A DNA stretch of 33,647 nucleotides from an uncultured bacterium (GCA_905214225.1 CAJMLL010000027.1:1-33647), one strand, 5' to 3'; numbered from the stretch's first letter, positions 8,854-16,784 are shown. Notes: generated by a model from the sequence alone, not told the origin. Numbers and translations: made by a program.

Positions 8854-9250
8854 AGGTTTCCGAGTGAAAAAAGAAAATCCGAAACCTGAGGATTGTTTTT
8901 ATAGGATAGTTTCGCCAGGTTTGGGAATCGGATGTCGGAACCGCTGATTATATTGAAGTGGTTGGTTTCCGAAGTTTCGAAATGGAGTTCGGAAACCTCC
9001 TTTGTAATTGAAATAATTGGAAAGGGAGGGCTTCCGGAATAACAGCATGCAAATCCGGAAGCCTTTATTATATGAGAGATGAGGAGAAGGAGGATTCCCG
9101 CCGGTCTGGTAATGAAAGGCGGGAATCAGGTGATTGTTCAGAAGGAGGGTTTCCGAGTATTAAATTGGGAATCGGAAACCATAGGATTGTATTAAAAGGA
9201 GGATTCCCGCCAGGGGTGACGTGCAGCGAGAATCTGATGTTATCTGCGGT
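8854..9250. repeat. hairpin array 1a (TTCC-type stems preceded by GGAGG)
   Basis: Clear hairpins are: 8854-8887 (AGGTTTC/GAAACCT with a C-C mismatch inside), 8964-8997 (GGTTTCCGAA/TTCGGAAACC, loop 14), 9029-9063 (GGCTTCCGGA/TCCGGAAGCC, loop 15), 9093-9127 (GATTCCCGCC/GGCGGGAATC, loop 15) and 9148-9180 (GGTTTCCGA/TCGGAAACC, loop 15). A degenerate one starts at about 9202. Most left arms follow a GGAGG block. Stem sequences differ while base pairing is kept. No protein is encoded; open frames across it are just the repeats being read through. Confidence 0.8.
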
Positions 9251-9307
9251 TGAGGGAAAATATAAACACCGCAGCTGTGAGAAGATGAAGAAAGCATGAG
9301 TAAACCG

Positions 9308-9882
9308 GTATACTGTATACGTACGTGTATGTTACAATTGCCTTTTTCGGATAAGCAGGAAAAAGATAACTATCCGAAAGAGAAGAATAAAGATCGGATA
9401 GGCGCGGATGCCATTGAAATGGATAATCGAAAAGGATTAAGTTGATGGTAAATAGTAGATCTGCATATTTATTCTTATATACAAATATTTATCGGATGCT
9501 GACCTCGGGAAATAACATAATAATCACGATTTCCCGAGGATATTTTTCAGGTACTCGGGAAATTGATGTTAAAGAAGTGAATTCCCGAGGCCGGTCCGGT
9601 GAAAGAGTTCGGGAATAGAGGCAAAATAGATCAGATTTCCGAACTTTGTGTTCTGCTGTTCGGGAATCCGGTGATAAAAGGGGCAATTGCCGAAGAACAC
9701 AGGAAATAGTGTGTATAAATTAATACATTTTAGCGAAGTGCTTGCTGCCGATTATATTCATCGTATTCATCTTTCGCTGAAATGCTGTTTCAGCTCGGGA
9801 ATCTCATGATTATATGCGATTTCCCGAGGATCGATTTATTAAGCTCGGGAAATCAGCTGTTTTGGGTGAAATTCCCGAGCTT
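9308..9882. repeat. hairpin array 1b (alternating CTCGGGAA / TTCCCGAG arms)
   Basis: The block opens with the palindrome GTATACTGTATAC (9308-9320). Hairpins: 9345-9379 (TTTCGGATA/TATCCGAAA), 9503-9539 (CCTCGGGAAAT/ATTTCCCGAGG), 9554-9589 (CTCGGGAA/TTCCCGAG), 9581-9616 (ATTCCCGA/TCGGGAAT, sharing its left arm with the previous hairpin), 9634-9668 (GATTTCCGAAC/GTTCGGGAATC with one G-T pair), 9794-9828 and 9841-9882 (AAGCTCGGGAA/TTCCCGAGCTT). Loops are mostly 13-20 nt. Confidence 0.8.
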
Positions 9883-10125
9883 CGGCAGTTGAAAGACCGG
9901 CAGGAAAAGATGTACTTGCGTATACTGCACATTGTATACCTAAACTATCCCCCGTTACTTGTATAATCATATTTCCGACGCGCCAGGCATCAGGATCGTC
10001 GGAAATAACCACACAGAGAAGCATGCAGGCTGAGCAGAGTGAGGGATACTGCACACTGTATACCCTGGGCTTTTTCCCCCTGCCAAGTCCGCCCGTTACC
10101 TATACCAAATAATTTCCGACGCGCC
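9579..10125 (+). repeat. 547-bp direct repeat, copy 1
   Basis: By base-by-base reading this block is identical to 17234-17780 (offset 7655). Similarity continues at lower identity upstream, where array landmarks at 9093, 9308 and 9345 match 16785, 16979 and 17016. It contains hairpins of arrays 1b and 1c and two GTATAC pairs (9920-9939 and 10047-10063). It encodes no recognisable protein. Confidence 0.9.
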
Positions 10126-10350
10126 AGGCATTAGAATCGTCGGAAATCACCGCACAGAGGCGGATTCTCCGACAGGAATTTTATAGAGTCGGAGAATCGC
10201 GAGAAAGGAAGAAATTTCCGACGCGCAGGCATCAGAATCGTCGGAAATCACCGCCAGAAAGCAGATTCTCCGACAGAGATTTTAAAGGGTCGGAGAATCG
10301 CGAGAAAGGAAGAAATTCCCGACGCGCCAGGCATCAGAACCGTCGGAAAT
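9971..10350. repeat. hairpin array 1c with about 101-bp tandem units
   Basis: ATTTCCGACG/CGTCGGAAAT hairpins lie at 9971-10006, 10112-10147 and 10214-10248, with a variant (one C-A mismatch) at 10315-10350. GATTCTCCGAC/GTCGGAGAATC hairpins lie at 10163-10198 and 10264-10299. The two types alternate, giving direct units starting at 10112, 10214 and 10315, a period of 101-102 bp. The array ends about 15 bp from the stop codon of the ferredoxin gene. Confidence 0.85.
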
Positions 10351-10364
10351 AACCACCTGATTAT

Positions 10365-10703
10365 TTATTTTTGACGGATCACCGGAACGAATTTACTCTG
10401 GTTGATCAGGGGGTGCTGAAGGCGGATGGCGCCTTCGATCGGGCATTCCATGACGCAGGCGCCGCAGTACATGCATTCACCCGGGTACATGACGATTGGA
10501 TGCCGGCCTTTTTCCTGGGAAGGGACGAGGAGGTCGCACTGGCAGGCTCTGGCGCAGCTGTTGCAGCCGATGCAGAGGCTGTCGTCAAAGTGCAGGGGTC
10601 GGGCGCTGCAGGGAACGGTGCTGGCGGTCAGTTCTTTTCCCTCAATATTCTTGAGGGTTTCTGATTTATCTGTTGTTTTGTTCTGTTTGATTGTGTTATT
10701 CAT
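10365..10703 (-). CDS. 4Fe-4S dicluster ferredoxin-like protein (redox partner of the adjacent flavoprotein)
   Basis: This 112-residue protein carries two ferredoxin cysteine motifs: Cys44, 47, 50, 54 (CIGCNSCARAC) and Cys77, 80, 83, 87 (CMYCGACVMECP). That is enough for two 4Fe-4S clusters. An extra Cys56 follows the first motif. The roughly 30-residue N-terminal tail is polar, and no signal peptide is seen, so it is probably cytoplasmic. Its start overlaps the end of the upstream flavoprotein gene by 8 bp, which indicates translational coupling and a two-subunit enzyme. The pairing resembles AprBA (adenylylsulfate reductase) in architecture, but no sulfur-pathway genes (sat, qmo, dsr) are nearby, so electron transfer to or from an unidentified substrate is all that can be said. 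Confidence 0.85.
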   Translation of the reverse strand: MNNTIKQNKTTDKSETLKNIEGKELTASTVPCSARPLHFDDSLCIGCNSCARACQCDLLVPSQEKGRHPIVMYPGECMYCGACVMECPIEGAIRLQHPLINQSKFVPVIRQK

Positions 10704-12684
10704 AGTATTTCACCGCCTCCCGGATGTAGTCCTGGTTGCAGCTTTCGTAGGACTGTTCGATGTCGCCGTAGTAGTCCAAGGGAATTTCACCGCGGACCGC
10801 TTTGCCGTCTTCTTTGTGTATGGTGATGAAGGCGCGGTCTTTCTGCGGGTCTTCTTCTGGGAAGTCGCTTCGCTTGAAATGAAGTGGCTCGGAGCTGGAA
10901 TGGCGCATTCTGCAGGCTTCCAGGATCATTTCTGATACGTCGAGGATATCGAGAACTTCATGGATACGCATAAGGTCATGCGGATTTTCTGCGTGAAGCT
11001 GCGGGACGGCATCTTCGCGGTAGTTGTGGAGGAGATCCAGTCCCTGAAGGAGAAGGTCTTCACACTTGATTTCTCCGCAGTAGTTCTGCATACATTTGGA
11101 AATAGCGAAGTTCAGTTCTTTCCAGCTCATATCGCCGTCACTCGTCATCGGGGACAGGAGGCGGCGCTGTTCATCGGCGCACTGTTTCTGAAGGTCGGTG
11201 TCCCGCTGGAATTCCTGTTCGTCGAGAAGGGAAGCGGCGGTTGTGCCGGCTTGTTCCGCAGCATAGTCGGCTGCTTTTCTGCCTGCGTAGTATCCGGTTG
11301 CGGACGCGGCGCCGCCGCAGTCCATGGCGAAGAGCTGGTCGCCGCCGGCAAATACACCATTTACGCTGGTCATCAGGTCCCAGTCGGTGATGATTCCGCC
11401 TGGCGCGCCGAAGAGCTGGCGTTCCTGGCCGAGGAAGTCGCCGGACTTCCAGCCGTTTCCATAGCTCTGGAGCATGTCTTTTTCCGGATCAAAGCCCTTT
11501 TCTGTGTAATACTGAAGAACCGGAACTTTGGTCCGTCCTTCTTCTCCGACCATCATGCCCCAGATGACGCGACGCTCGTCTTCCGGCATTCTGCTGAGAT
11601 CGGCATAGAATGGCAGTTTGTAGCCGCGTTTCATCAGCTCATCGAATGGCATGGTTTCAGGCCCTCTGTATTCATATTTTGGATTGTCGATGACGCCGCC
11701 TTTGAGGAAAAATTTCTGTCCCGGGGCAGGGCGGAAACGGTCGTCGACGTTTTCCAGGACCTTACCGTCTCGGTCGAGGTATGGAATTTCCATGCCTCTG
11801 GCATCTACCATGGTCGCGCCGTACCAGGTATTATGGTTGTTTCCGGTGCTGTAAGGCGGAAAACTTCTTCCGGCGGCGGAAAACTCACCGCGGACGGATT
11901 TTTCCATCATGGTGAAGGTCACGCCGGAGCGGAATCCCATGGCGTGGCCGCTGCCGATGCTGTTCATCGGGCGGAATTCACACAGTCCAGGAAGGTCGGA
12001 GCTGAAGAGCCAGACTCTTGCCGGGCGGGACATGGCCAGAACCGTGGATTTCGAAGAAACTGTGATGAAGCGTCCGGTGTGGACATTCATTCCGCAGGCG
12101 CCGACGCCGATTTTCTTCTTGCCTTTTGATTTTGTCAGAAGGGCAGTGGCTTCTGTGCGGTCCAGAATCTTCACGCCCAGCCGCAGGCATTCTTTATAGA
12201 GGGCAGGCTTGAATCCGCTTCCCCAGATCCTGAGTGTGTAGCGGTTAGTGTAGTCGTAGGCGTACATCAGTTTCGTTTGGTCGTCACGGAATGCGGCACC
12301 CTTGAATTCATCCTCCGTGTCGCGGATTTTTCCGCCGAACTGCTCGATGTCCAGGAGCCGGTCCCAGCCCTCGCGGCATTCGATGTAGTGGGCGATGCCG
12401 TTGCTGTAATGATCCTGCTCGTTGATGTAAGCTTCCGCAACTTCCTTAGGAGTGAGGAGGCAGCCCGGATTGGTGCAGGCGGACTCCCAGTGGTCGAAGC
12501 CGCTTCCCGCCGAACCTGCGCGGGCGGTCGTGCCTTTTTCCATCAGAATGACCTTCTGGCCTTTTCTGGCTGCGGCAATCGCTGCGAAAGTTCCTGCAAG
12601 ACCGCCGCCGAGAACCAGCACGTCGCAGGTCAGATGCTGCGATGCTCCGATTTCGTTGGGATAGGGCCATTTATACTGAGTCAT
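10696..12684 (-). CDS. FAD-dependent oxidoreductase, fumarate reductase / AprA-like flavoprotein
   Basis: The 662-residue flavoprotein belongs to the succinate dehydrogenase/fumarate reductase/adenylylsulfate reductase A superfamily. The dinucleotide motif GGGLAG is at residues 26-31, followed by VILMEKG at the end of the second strand. A late FAD-binding block (GVFAGGDQLFAMDCGGAASATGY) and a helical C-terminal domain follow. The overall layout and the coupled ferredoxin downstream resemble AprA, but the substrate cannot be read from the sequence. No twin-arginine signal is present, so it is probably cytoplasmic. ATG 12684 has an AAAGGGGG site; a longer start at 12762 is less likely. A GntR/FCD regulator is divergent upstream. 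The operon lies inside the segment bracketed by the duplicated hairpin arrays. Confidence 0.85.
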   Translation of the reverse strand: MTQYKWPYPNEIGASQHLTCDVLVLGGGLAGTFAAIAAARKGQKVILMEKGTTARAGSAGSGFDHWESACTNPGCLLTPKEVAEAYINEQDHYSNGIAHYIECREGWDRLLDIEQFGGKIRDTEDEFKGAAFRDDQTKLMYAYDYTNRYTLRIWGSGFKPALYKECLRLGVKILDRTEATALLTKSKGKKKIGVGACGMNVHTGRFITVSSKSTVLAMSRPARVWLFSSDLPGLCEFRPMNSIGSGHAMGFRSGVTFTMMEKSVRGEFSAAGRSFPPYSTGNNHNTWYGATMVDARGMEIPYLDRDGKVLENVDDRFRPAPGQKFFLKGGVIDNPKYEYRGPETMPFDELMKRGYKLPFYADLSRMPEDERRVIWGMMVGEEGRTKVPVLQYYTEKGFDPEKDMLQSYGNGWKSGDFLGQERQLFGAPGGIITDWDLMTSVNGVFAGGDQLFAMDCGGAASATGYYAGRKAADYAAEQAGTTAASLLDEQEFQRDTDLQKQCADEQRRLLSPMTSDGDMSWKELNFAISKCMQNYCGEIKCEDLLLQGLDLLHNYREDAVPQLHAENPHDLMRIHEVLDILDVSEMILEACRMRHSSSEPLHFKRSDFPEEDPQKDRAFITIHKEDGKAVRGEIPLDYYGDIEQSYESCNQDYIREAVKYYE

Positions 12685-13121
12685 ATTCTTTTCCCCCTTT
12701 CGATGAGGTTTGTGACAAAATTCAAACAGCAAGTCTATCCCGCCTTGTATTCGTCCAGGCATAACAAATGGGTCTTCAGTCAGTGGTTTTCCGGCATCTC
12801 TCTCGTTACCCGGACAGGCAGGCGTAAACTTTTGTTATTTCTTATCTTACCACCATATTATGCAAAATGCAAAATACATTTAATTCTGATAACAATATGT
12901 TTTAAAGACGGTTTTACCTTGCTGATCCCGGTGCCTGAATGCGTTTTGTCCAGAAAATGCGTGATCCTGAAATCCGGAAAGCCGCGGCAGAAAAGATGAG
13001 TGTAAGGGGATGTAACGATTATTACGGAATACGGTTGTAAACAGAATTGTGAAAGTGTTAAGATATACACATCGTTTTACAGGATACATCGTAATATCGC
13101 TGCACGGAGGCAGGACAGGCA
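12685..13121. promoter_or_regulatory. divergent control region of the flavoprotein operon and gntR-type gene
   Basis: No gene is present. For the minus-strand operon, TTAAAT (complement of 12878-12883) and TAATAT (complement of 12855-12860) are 17 bp apart, and the spacer holds a direct repeat of ATTTTGC that could be an operator. For the plus-strand regulator, TTGTAA (13035-13040) and TAAGAT (13059-13064) are 18 bp apart. Both promoters are imperfect matches. Confidence 0.4.
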
Positions 13122-13763
13122 ATGAACGGACAGATAAAAACAGTTACGGAACAGATTTACCAGGAAATACGCAATGCTATCATCAGACAAGAAATTGCTC
13201 CTGGGGAGAAACTGACGATCAAGATGCTGCATGAGCGCTATGGTGTCAGTTCATCGCCGATCCGGGAGGCTCTGACCCGTCTGCAGCAGGATGGTCTGAT
13301 TGTTTACCGGCCGAATATCGGTATGCGGGTGGTTCAGCTGAATCGGAAGGATGTTGAGGAGATTTACGATATGATCACCGAACTGGATTCCGCGGCCATG
13401 CGCTTTGCCATGAGAAAGTCCGATGCGGACGCCTGCCTCAAAGATCTGCGTGAGATTCAGCAGGAGATGGAGAGTACGCAGGATTTTCAGCGCTGGCAGA
13501 AGCTCAGTGACGATTTCCACCAGATTTTCTATAAGTACGCGGATAACAGCCGGCTGAACGACGCCTCCCGCAGGATTCTGCTGCAGCTGACGATCTTATC
13601 CATGCAGTACGAGCAGAAAGAAGAAAACCGCGAAGAGATCGCTCAGGGCCACCAGAAAATTCTGGACGCCCTGACAAAAGGCAGTCTGCAAGAGGCCGAC
13701 CAGCTCCTCCGCGAGCACCTGGATGCATCCAGGCAGAAGGCACTGGCTGCGATTGGAGAATAG
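13122..13763 (+). CDS. GntR family transcriptional regulator, FCD domain
   Basis: A 213-residue regulator. The N-terminal winged helix-turn-helix of GntR type (residues about 10-75; ERYGVSSSPIREALTRLQQDGL is the recognition region) is followed by an all-helical FCD ligand-binding domain. The residues that usually bind a metal in FCD proteins are present: Asp in MITELD, His in DDFHQIFY, His in QGHQKIL and His in REHLDA. Members commonly repress operons for organic-acid or sugar-acid catabolism and release DNA on binding a carboxylate. It is divergent from the flavoprotein-ferredoxin operon, its likely target. GGAGG lies 11 nt before the ATG, and a strong terminator follows. Confidence 0.9.
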   Translation: MNGQIKTVTEQIYQEIRNAIIRQEIAPGEKLTIKMLHERYGVSSSPIREALTRLQQDGLIVYRPNIGMRVVQLNRKDVEEIYDMITELDSAAMRFAMRKSDADACLKDLREIQQEMESTQDFQRWQKLSDDFHQIFYKYADNSRLNDASRRILLQLTILSMQYEQKEENREEIAQGHQKILDALTKGSLQEADQLLREHLDASRQKALAAIGE

Positions 13764-13798
13764 CAGCAGGGCAGATTCTGGTTTGATGAATATTGAAG

Positions 13799-13850
13799 GG
13801 CGCTGCACGATGCTGGTCAGAACATCGTGCAGCGCCTTTAACAATTTTAG
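13799..13850 (+). terminator. intrinsic terminator after the gntR-type gene
   Basis: GGCGCTGCACGATG (13799-13812) pairs perfectly with CATCGTGCAGCGCC (13823-13836) around a 10-nt loop, followed by TTTAACAATTTT. It lies between two convergent genes and could serve both. Confidence 0.8.
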
Positions 13851-13913
13851 AAATATTTTCCGGATATTTCCGGAGTTATTATGATATCCTGGCGGCTGAC
13901 TTCTTCTGTTTTC

Positions 13914-14936
13914 CTACCACTCTTCCTCAAAACGGAATGTCCGGAAGGCGTAGCGGTCAATCAGCTGAATGGCGGCTTCCAGATCGGATTTCGCAATGAC
14001 GGAGCTCTGGCTGTGCGGGAAACGGTCGATAATGGAAATTCCCGCTACGCGCACGCCCCAGCCGGACTGGTTGATGCTGCTGGCGTCTGTGCCGCCTCTG
14101 TCCATGACATCACGCTGATAGGAGATATTGTTTTCTTTACAGCAGGCGAGCATTTCGTCCACCAGATATTCGTCAAGCATAGCGGATGGATTTCCGATGG
14201 TGACCCCGACGCCGTTTCCGACCGCATTGGCACCTTTCAGGTCGTTCGGCAGATAGTGGTCCGGTGAGACATCGACGGAAATTCCGATGTCCGGGCGGAT
14301 TCTCTCTGCGGCAGCGACGGCGCCGCGGCATCCGACTTCTTCCTGAACCGTGAAGACGTAATATACATCGTTCGGGGAAGTTCCGTCATTCATTTTCAGC
14401 GCTTCGATCAGGGCAAAACAGCCTGCCCGGTCGTCGAAGGTCTTGGCGGTGATTCTGCCATTTGCCATTTCATGCCAGGCGCCGATGAATCCGCAGTAGT
14501 CGCCGACCCTTACGTACTTTTCTGTGTCTTCCTTCGATGTGCAGCCGATATCGATGTAGAGCTCCTGTGCGCGGTTTTTCGATTCCTCCACTGGAATGTC
14601 GCAGCCGACTACACCGATCGTGCCGTTCTGGAATACGACTTTATCGTTGTAGGCTGAGCAGGTCCAGGTCCAGCCGACGGTGCAGACTTTGATTCTTCCA
14701 TCGGATTCGATGTGGGTAACCTGCAGGCCGATTTCATCCATATGAGCCGCGTACATGATTTTCTTTTTGTCTGGAGAATCCTTTCCGCGTTTCAGAACGA
14801 TCAGATTCCCCAGAGCATCCGTAAGCATCTTGTCCGCATAAGGACGGACCGCCTCGCGGATCAGACTGCGGACACGTTTTTCTCTTCCTGACACACCCCA
14901 GGTCTGGGTGAGCGTTTTCAGAACTTCAACATCCAT
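13914..14936 (-). CDS. M42 family aminopeptidase
   Basis: The 340-residue product is a zinc/cobalt-dependent M42 (glutamyl aminopeptidase / PepA-Tet type) metallopeptidase, a cytoplasmic exopeptidase that usually forms dodecamers and digests oligopeptides. Metal-ligand and catalytic motifs are visible: AHMDEIG (His65, Asp67), TFDDRAGC with the bridging Asp, TVQEEVGCRG with the catalytic Glu pair, SVDVSPD, and a late FPHSQ His. ATG 14936 is preceded by AGGAGG at 8-nt spacing; an in-frame TTG two codons upstream is less likely. A good promoter lies at 15008-15036 on the minus strand. It sits between gntR and the GPH transporter but is transcribed apart from both. Confidence 0.92.
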   Translation of the reverse strand: MDVEVLKTLTQTWGVSGREKRVRSLIREAVRPYADKMLTDALGNLIVLKRGKDSPDKKKIMYAAHMDEIGLQVTHIESDGRIKVCTVGWTWTCSAYNDKVVFQNGTIGVVGCDIPVEESKNRAQELYIDIGCTSKEDTEKYVRVGDYCGFIGAWHEMANGRITAKTFDDRAGCFALIEALKMNDGTSPNDVYYVFTVQEEVGCRGAVAAAERIRPDIGISVDVSPDHYLPNDLKGANAVGNGVGVTIGNPSAMLDEYLVDEMLACCKENNISYQRDVMDRGGTDASSINQSGWGVRVAGISIIDRFPHSQSSVIAKSDLEAAIQLIDRYAFRTFRFEEEW

Positions 14937-15007
14937 AATCAATTCCTCCTGTTATAAAATTCCGTATATTGCCTCGATTGTTCATGGGGATGGTTTGATT
15001 TCTTCCT

Positions 15008-15036
15008 ATCGTAGCAGATTAATGTGTATTTTTCAA
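15008..15036 (-). promoter_or_regulatory. promoter for the M42 peptidase gene
   Basis: On the minus strand TTGAAA (complement of 15031-15036) and TACGAT (complement of 15008-15013) are separated by 17 bp. Confidence 0.55.
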
Positions 15037-15059
15037 TGGATTCAAAAATATATTGTGAC

Positions 15060-15087
15060 TTGACAACAAAAAAGCAAAATGTATAAT
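15060..15087 (+). promoter_or_regulatory. promoter for the GPH symporter gene
   Basis: Perfect consensus hexamers TTGACA (15060-15065) and TATAAT (15082-15087) are 16 bp apart. Just downstream is the 13-bp palindrome CGATTATTAATCG (15121-15133), with an additional CGATTAT at 15107-15113. This is a plausible repressor site in the early transcribed region. Confidence 0.8.
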
Positions 15088-15160
15088 TAGAATTAAATAC
15101 AATATTCGATTATGCATTTTCGATTATTAATCGGTTATCAATTTCTCAAAGGGGGATAAC

Positions 15161-16678
15161 ATGGACAAGGACATTAGTAGAGGCGCCGGAGAAACTGCAG
15201 ACAGTATCGGCACTTCAGAAGTCACTGCTGAAATGAGTACCGCTGCAGCTGTAAAAAGCAGCGGGTCAGCTGGAGGAGTCGGAGGAAATGAAGGAAAAGT
15301 TCCCGTAAAATTAAAGTTCGCTTTCAGCGTCGGAGAATTCAGTAAAGCAACACTTCAGATACTGAACGCATATTTCCTTCTCTGGTTTTACACCGATGTT
15401 GCCAAAATTCCGGCAGCAGCGGCAACGATCATCATGGTTATTGCTAAAGTCTGGGATGCGATTAATGACCCGATGATGGGCGTCATTCTGGATAAGACCA
15501 GATCAAAAGAAGGACGCTGCCGTTTCTGGCTGAAATATCTGTCCGTACCTGCAGGTGTATTCATCATCCTCAGCTATACGGCTCCGGGACTCAGCAAAAA
15601 CGGCCTGATTATCTGGGTCGGCATCACCTACATCTGCCAGGGCATGGCGCAGACCATCACCAACGTCCCGTTTAACACTCTCCTGGCCAGAATCACCTCA
15701 AACCGTGACGAGCGAGTCAGAATCGGCCAGTGGCAGGGAATTGGCTCCACCATCGCCAGCACCGTGATAACCGCCAGCGCCATTCCAATCGTAAAATGGA
15801 TCGGCCACGGCGACCAGACCAAGGGTTTCTTCGCCTTCGCAGTTGGCTGCGGCATGATTTACACCGCTGGATTCTTGTTCGTTTATTTTGCCAGCAAGGG
15901 CTATGAACCGACCTACGATCAGGAAGCTCCGATCATCAACAAGGAAAAGCACAGTGTCGGCTCTCTGGTCAAGGCTGTTCTCTGCAACAAGTATGCGCTG
16001 CTGGTGTGCCTGATTAATATCTTTTTCCTGATTTACAACTCTCTGAACGGAACATCCATGATGTACTACTTAAAGTATGACCTCCATGATACAGGCCTGA
16101 TGAGCGTCTACTCCGTGCTGACCTCCGTGATCAGCTTTGCCGCCGTCGGCGCCATGGGAGTTATGGGCCGCAAGTTCGGAAATTCCAAGACCTGCGCGCT
16201 CGCCTGTCTGATGCTGGTCTTCAGTTTTGGCACGCGTTTCCTGACCCACGACAGCATCCGTGTCGTCCTGTACATCTGCTGGGGTGTTGAGGGAATCGGA
16301 ACCGGCCTGTTCGCTTCTATGATTTACCAGTGTGCACTGGACGCCATGACTTACGGAAAGTGGAAGACCGGCATCGACAACCAGGGAACCATCATGTCTG
16401 TCTACACCTTCGCCCAGAAAGTCGGCCTCGCCGTCGGCGGCGTTATCTGCAGCGGACTCCTGGCCGCCTTCCATTACCATGGCGGCGCCGCAACACAGAG
16501 TGCAGTCATTCAGCGCCTCTTCTTTGCAGAAATTGTAACTATTCCGGTGATCATCTTCATCGGCCTCTTCTTCCTGTTCATGTATCTTTCCACATATGAG
16601 CGCGAACTCCCGCGCATGAGGAAAGAGATTGCAGAACGCGAGAAAGCCGAAGGCATTGCCAGCCCGATCGTCGAGTAG
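15161..16678 (+). CDS. GPH-type (glycoside-pentoside-hexuronide) cation symporter, MFS superfamily
   Basis: The 505-residue polytopic membrane protein has about twelve hydrophobic segments. It carries the GPH signature after the second helix: KVWDAINDPMMGVILDKTRSK, where the Asp-rich DAxNDP motif binds the coupling cation in melibiose-permease relatives. Family members import sugars, glycosides or uronides with Na+ or H+. The substrate cannot be told. The first 50 residues are a Ser/Ala/Gly-rich cytoplasmic extension longer than usual. ATG 15161 follows GGGGGAT. A near-perfect promoter and a palindromic operator candidate precede it. It lies inside the segment bracketed by duplicated hairpin arrays with the flavoprotein operon and the M42 peptidase; no glycosidase is nearby. 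Confidence 0.88.
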   Translation: MDKDISRGAGETADSIGTSEVTAEMSTAAAVKSSGSAGGVGGNEGKVPVKLKFAFSVGEFSKATLQILNAYFLLWFYTDVAKIPAAAATIIMVIAKVWDAINDPMMGVILDKTRSKEGRCRFWLKYLSVPAGVFIILSYTAPGLSKNGLIIWVGITYICQGMAQTITNVPFNTLLARITSNRDERVRIGQWQGIGSTIASTVITASAIPIVKWIGHGDQTKGFFAFAVGCGMIYTAGFLFVYFASKGYEPTYDQEAPIINKEKHSVGSLVKAVLCNKYALLVCLINIFFLIYNSLNGTSMMYYLKYDLHDTGLMSVYSVLTSVISFAAVGAMGVMGRKFGNSKTCALACLMLVFSFGTRFLTHDSIRVVLYICWGVEGIGTGLFASMIYQCALDAMTYGKWKTGIDNQGTIMSVYTFAQKVGLAVGGVICSGLLAAFHYHGGAATQSAVIQRLFFAEIVTIPVIIFIGLFFLFMYLSTYERELPRMRKEIAEREKAEGIASPIVE

Positions 16679-16732
16679 TCCCTCCGGCCTTCCAGTGGAC
16701 AAAATCCACCCGGCAAGAAGACTGCCTGGAAT

Positions 16733-16773
16733 GGCGCCCGCCAGACTGTGTAATGCAGAAGGCGGGCGCCTTT
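16733..16773 (+). terminator. terminator-like hairpin after the GPH symporter
   Basis: GGCGCCCGCC (16733-16742) pairs perfectly with GGCGGGCGCC (16761-16770), loop 18 nt, followed by only TTT. The geometry (10-bp stem, long loop) is that of the hairpin family in the array that starts next to it, so it may be both. Confidence 0.6.
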
Positions 16774-16784
16774 GATAACCCTGG

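Noticed and set aside
9072..9299. 75-codon open frame on the plus strand in array 1
   Set aside because: Its codons simply read through the hairpins, the protein is low-complexity and charged, and there is no conserved feature; it is not a gene.
9839..10054. 71-codon minus-strand open frame identical in both array copies (also 17494-17709)
   Set aside because: Identity comes from the duplicated DNA, not from protein selection. It spans hairpin arms and lacks a ribosome site.
8854..10350. CRISPR array
   Set aside because: Repeats are inverted and vary in sequence, spacers are too short (13-18 nt) and no cas genes are present.
8854..10350. Integron attC array
   Set aside because: No gene cassettes between hairpins, no integrase and no attC core-site motifs.
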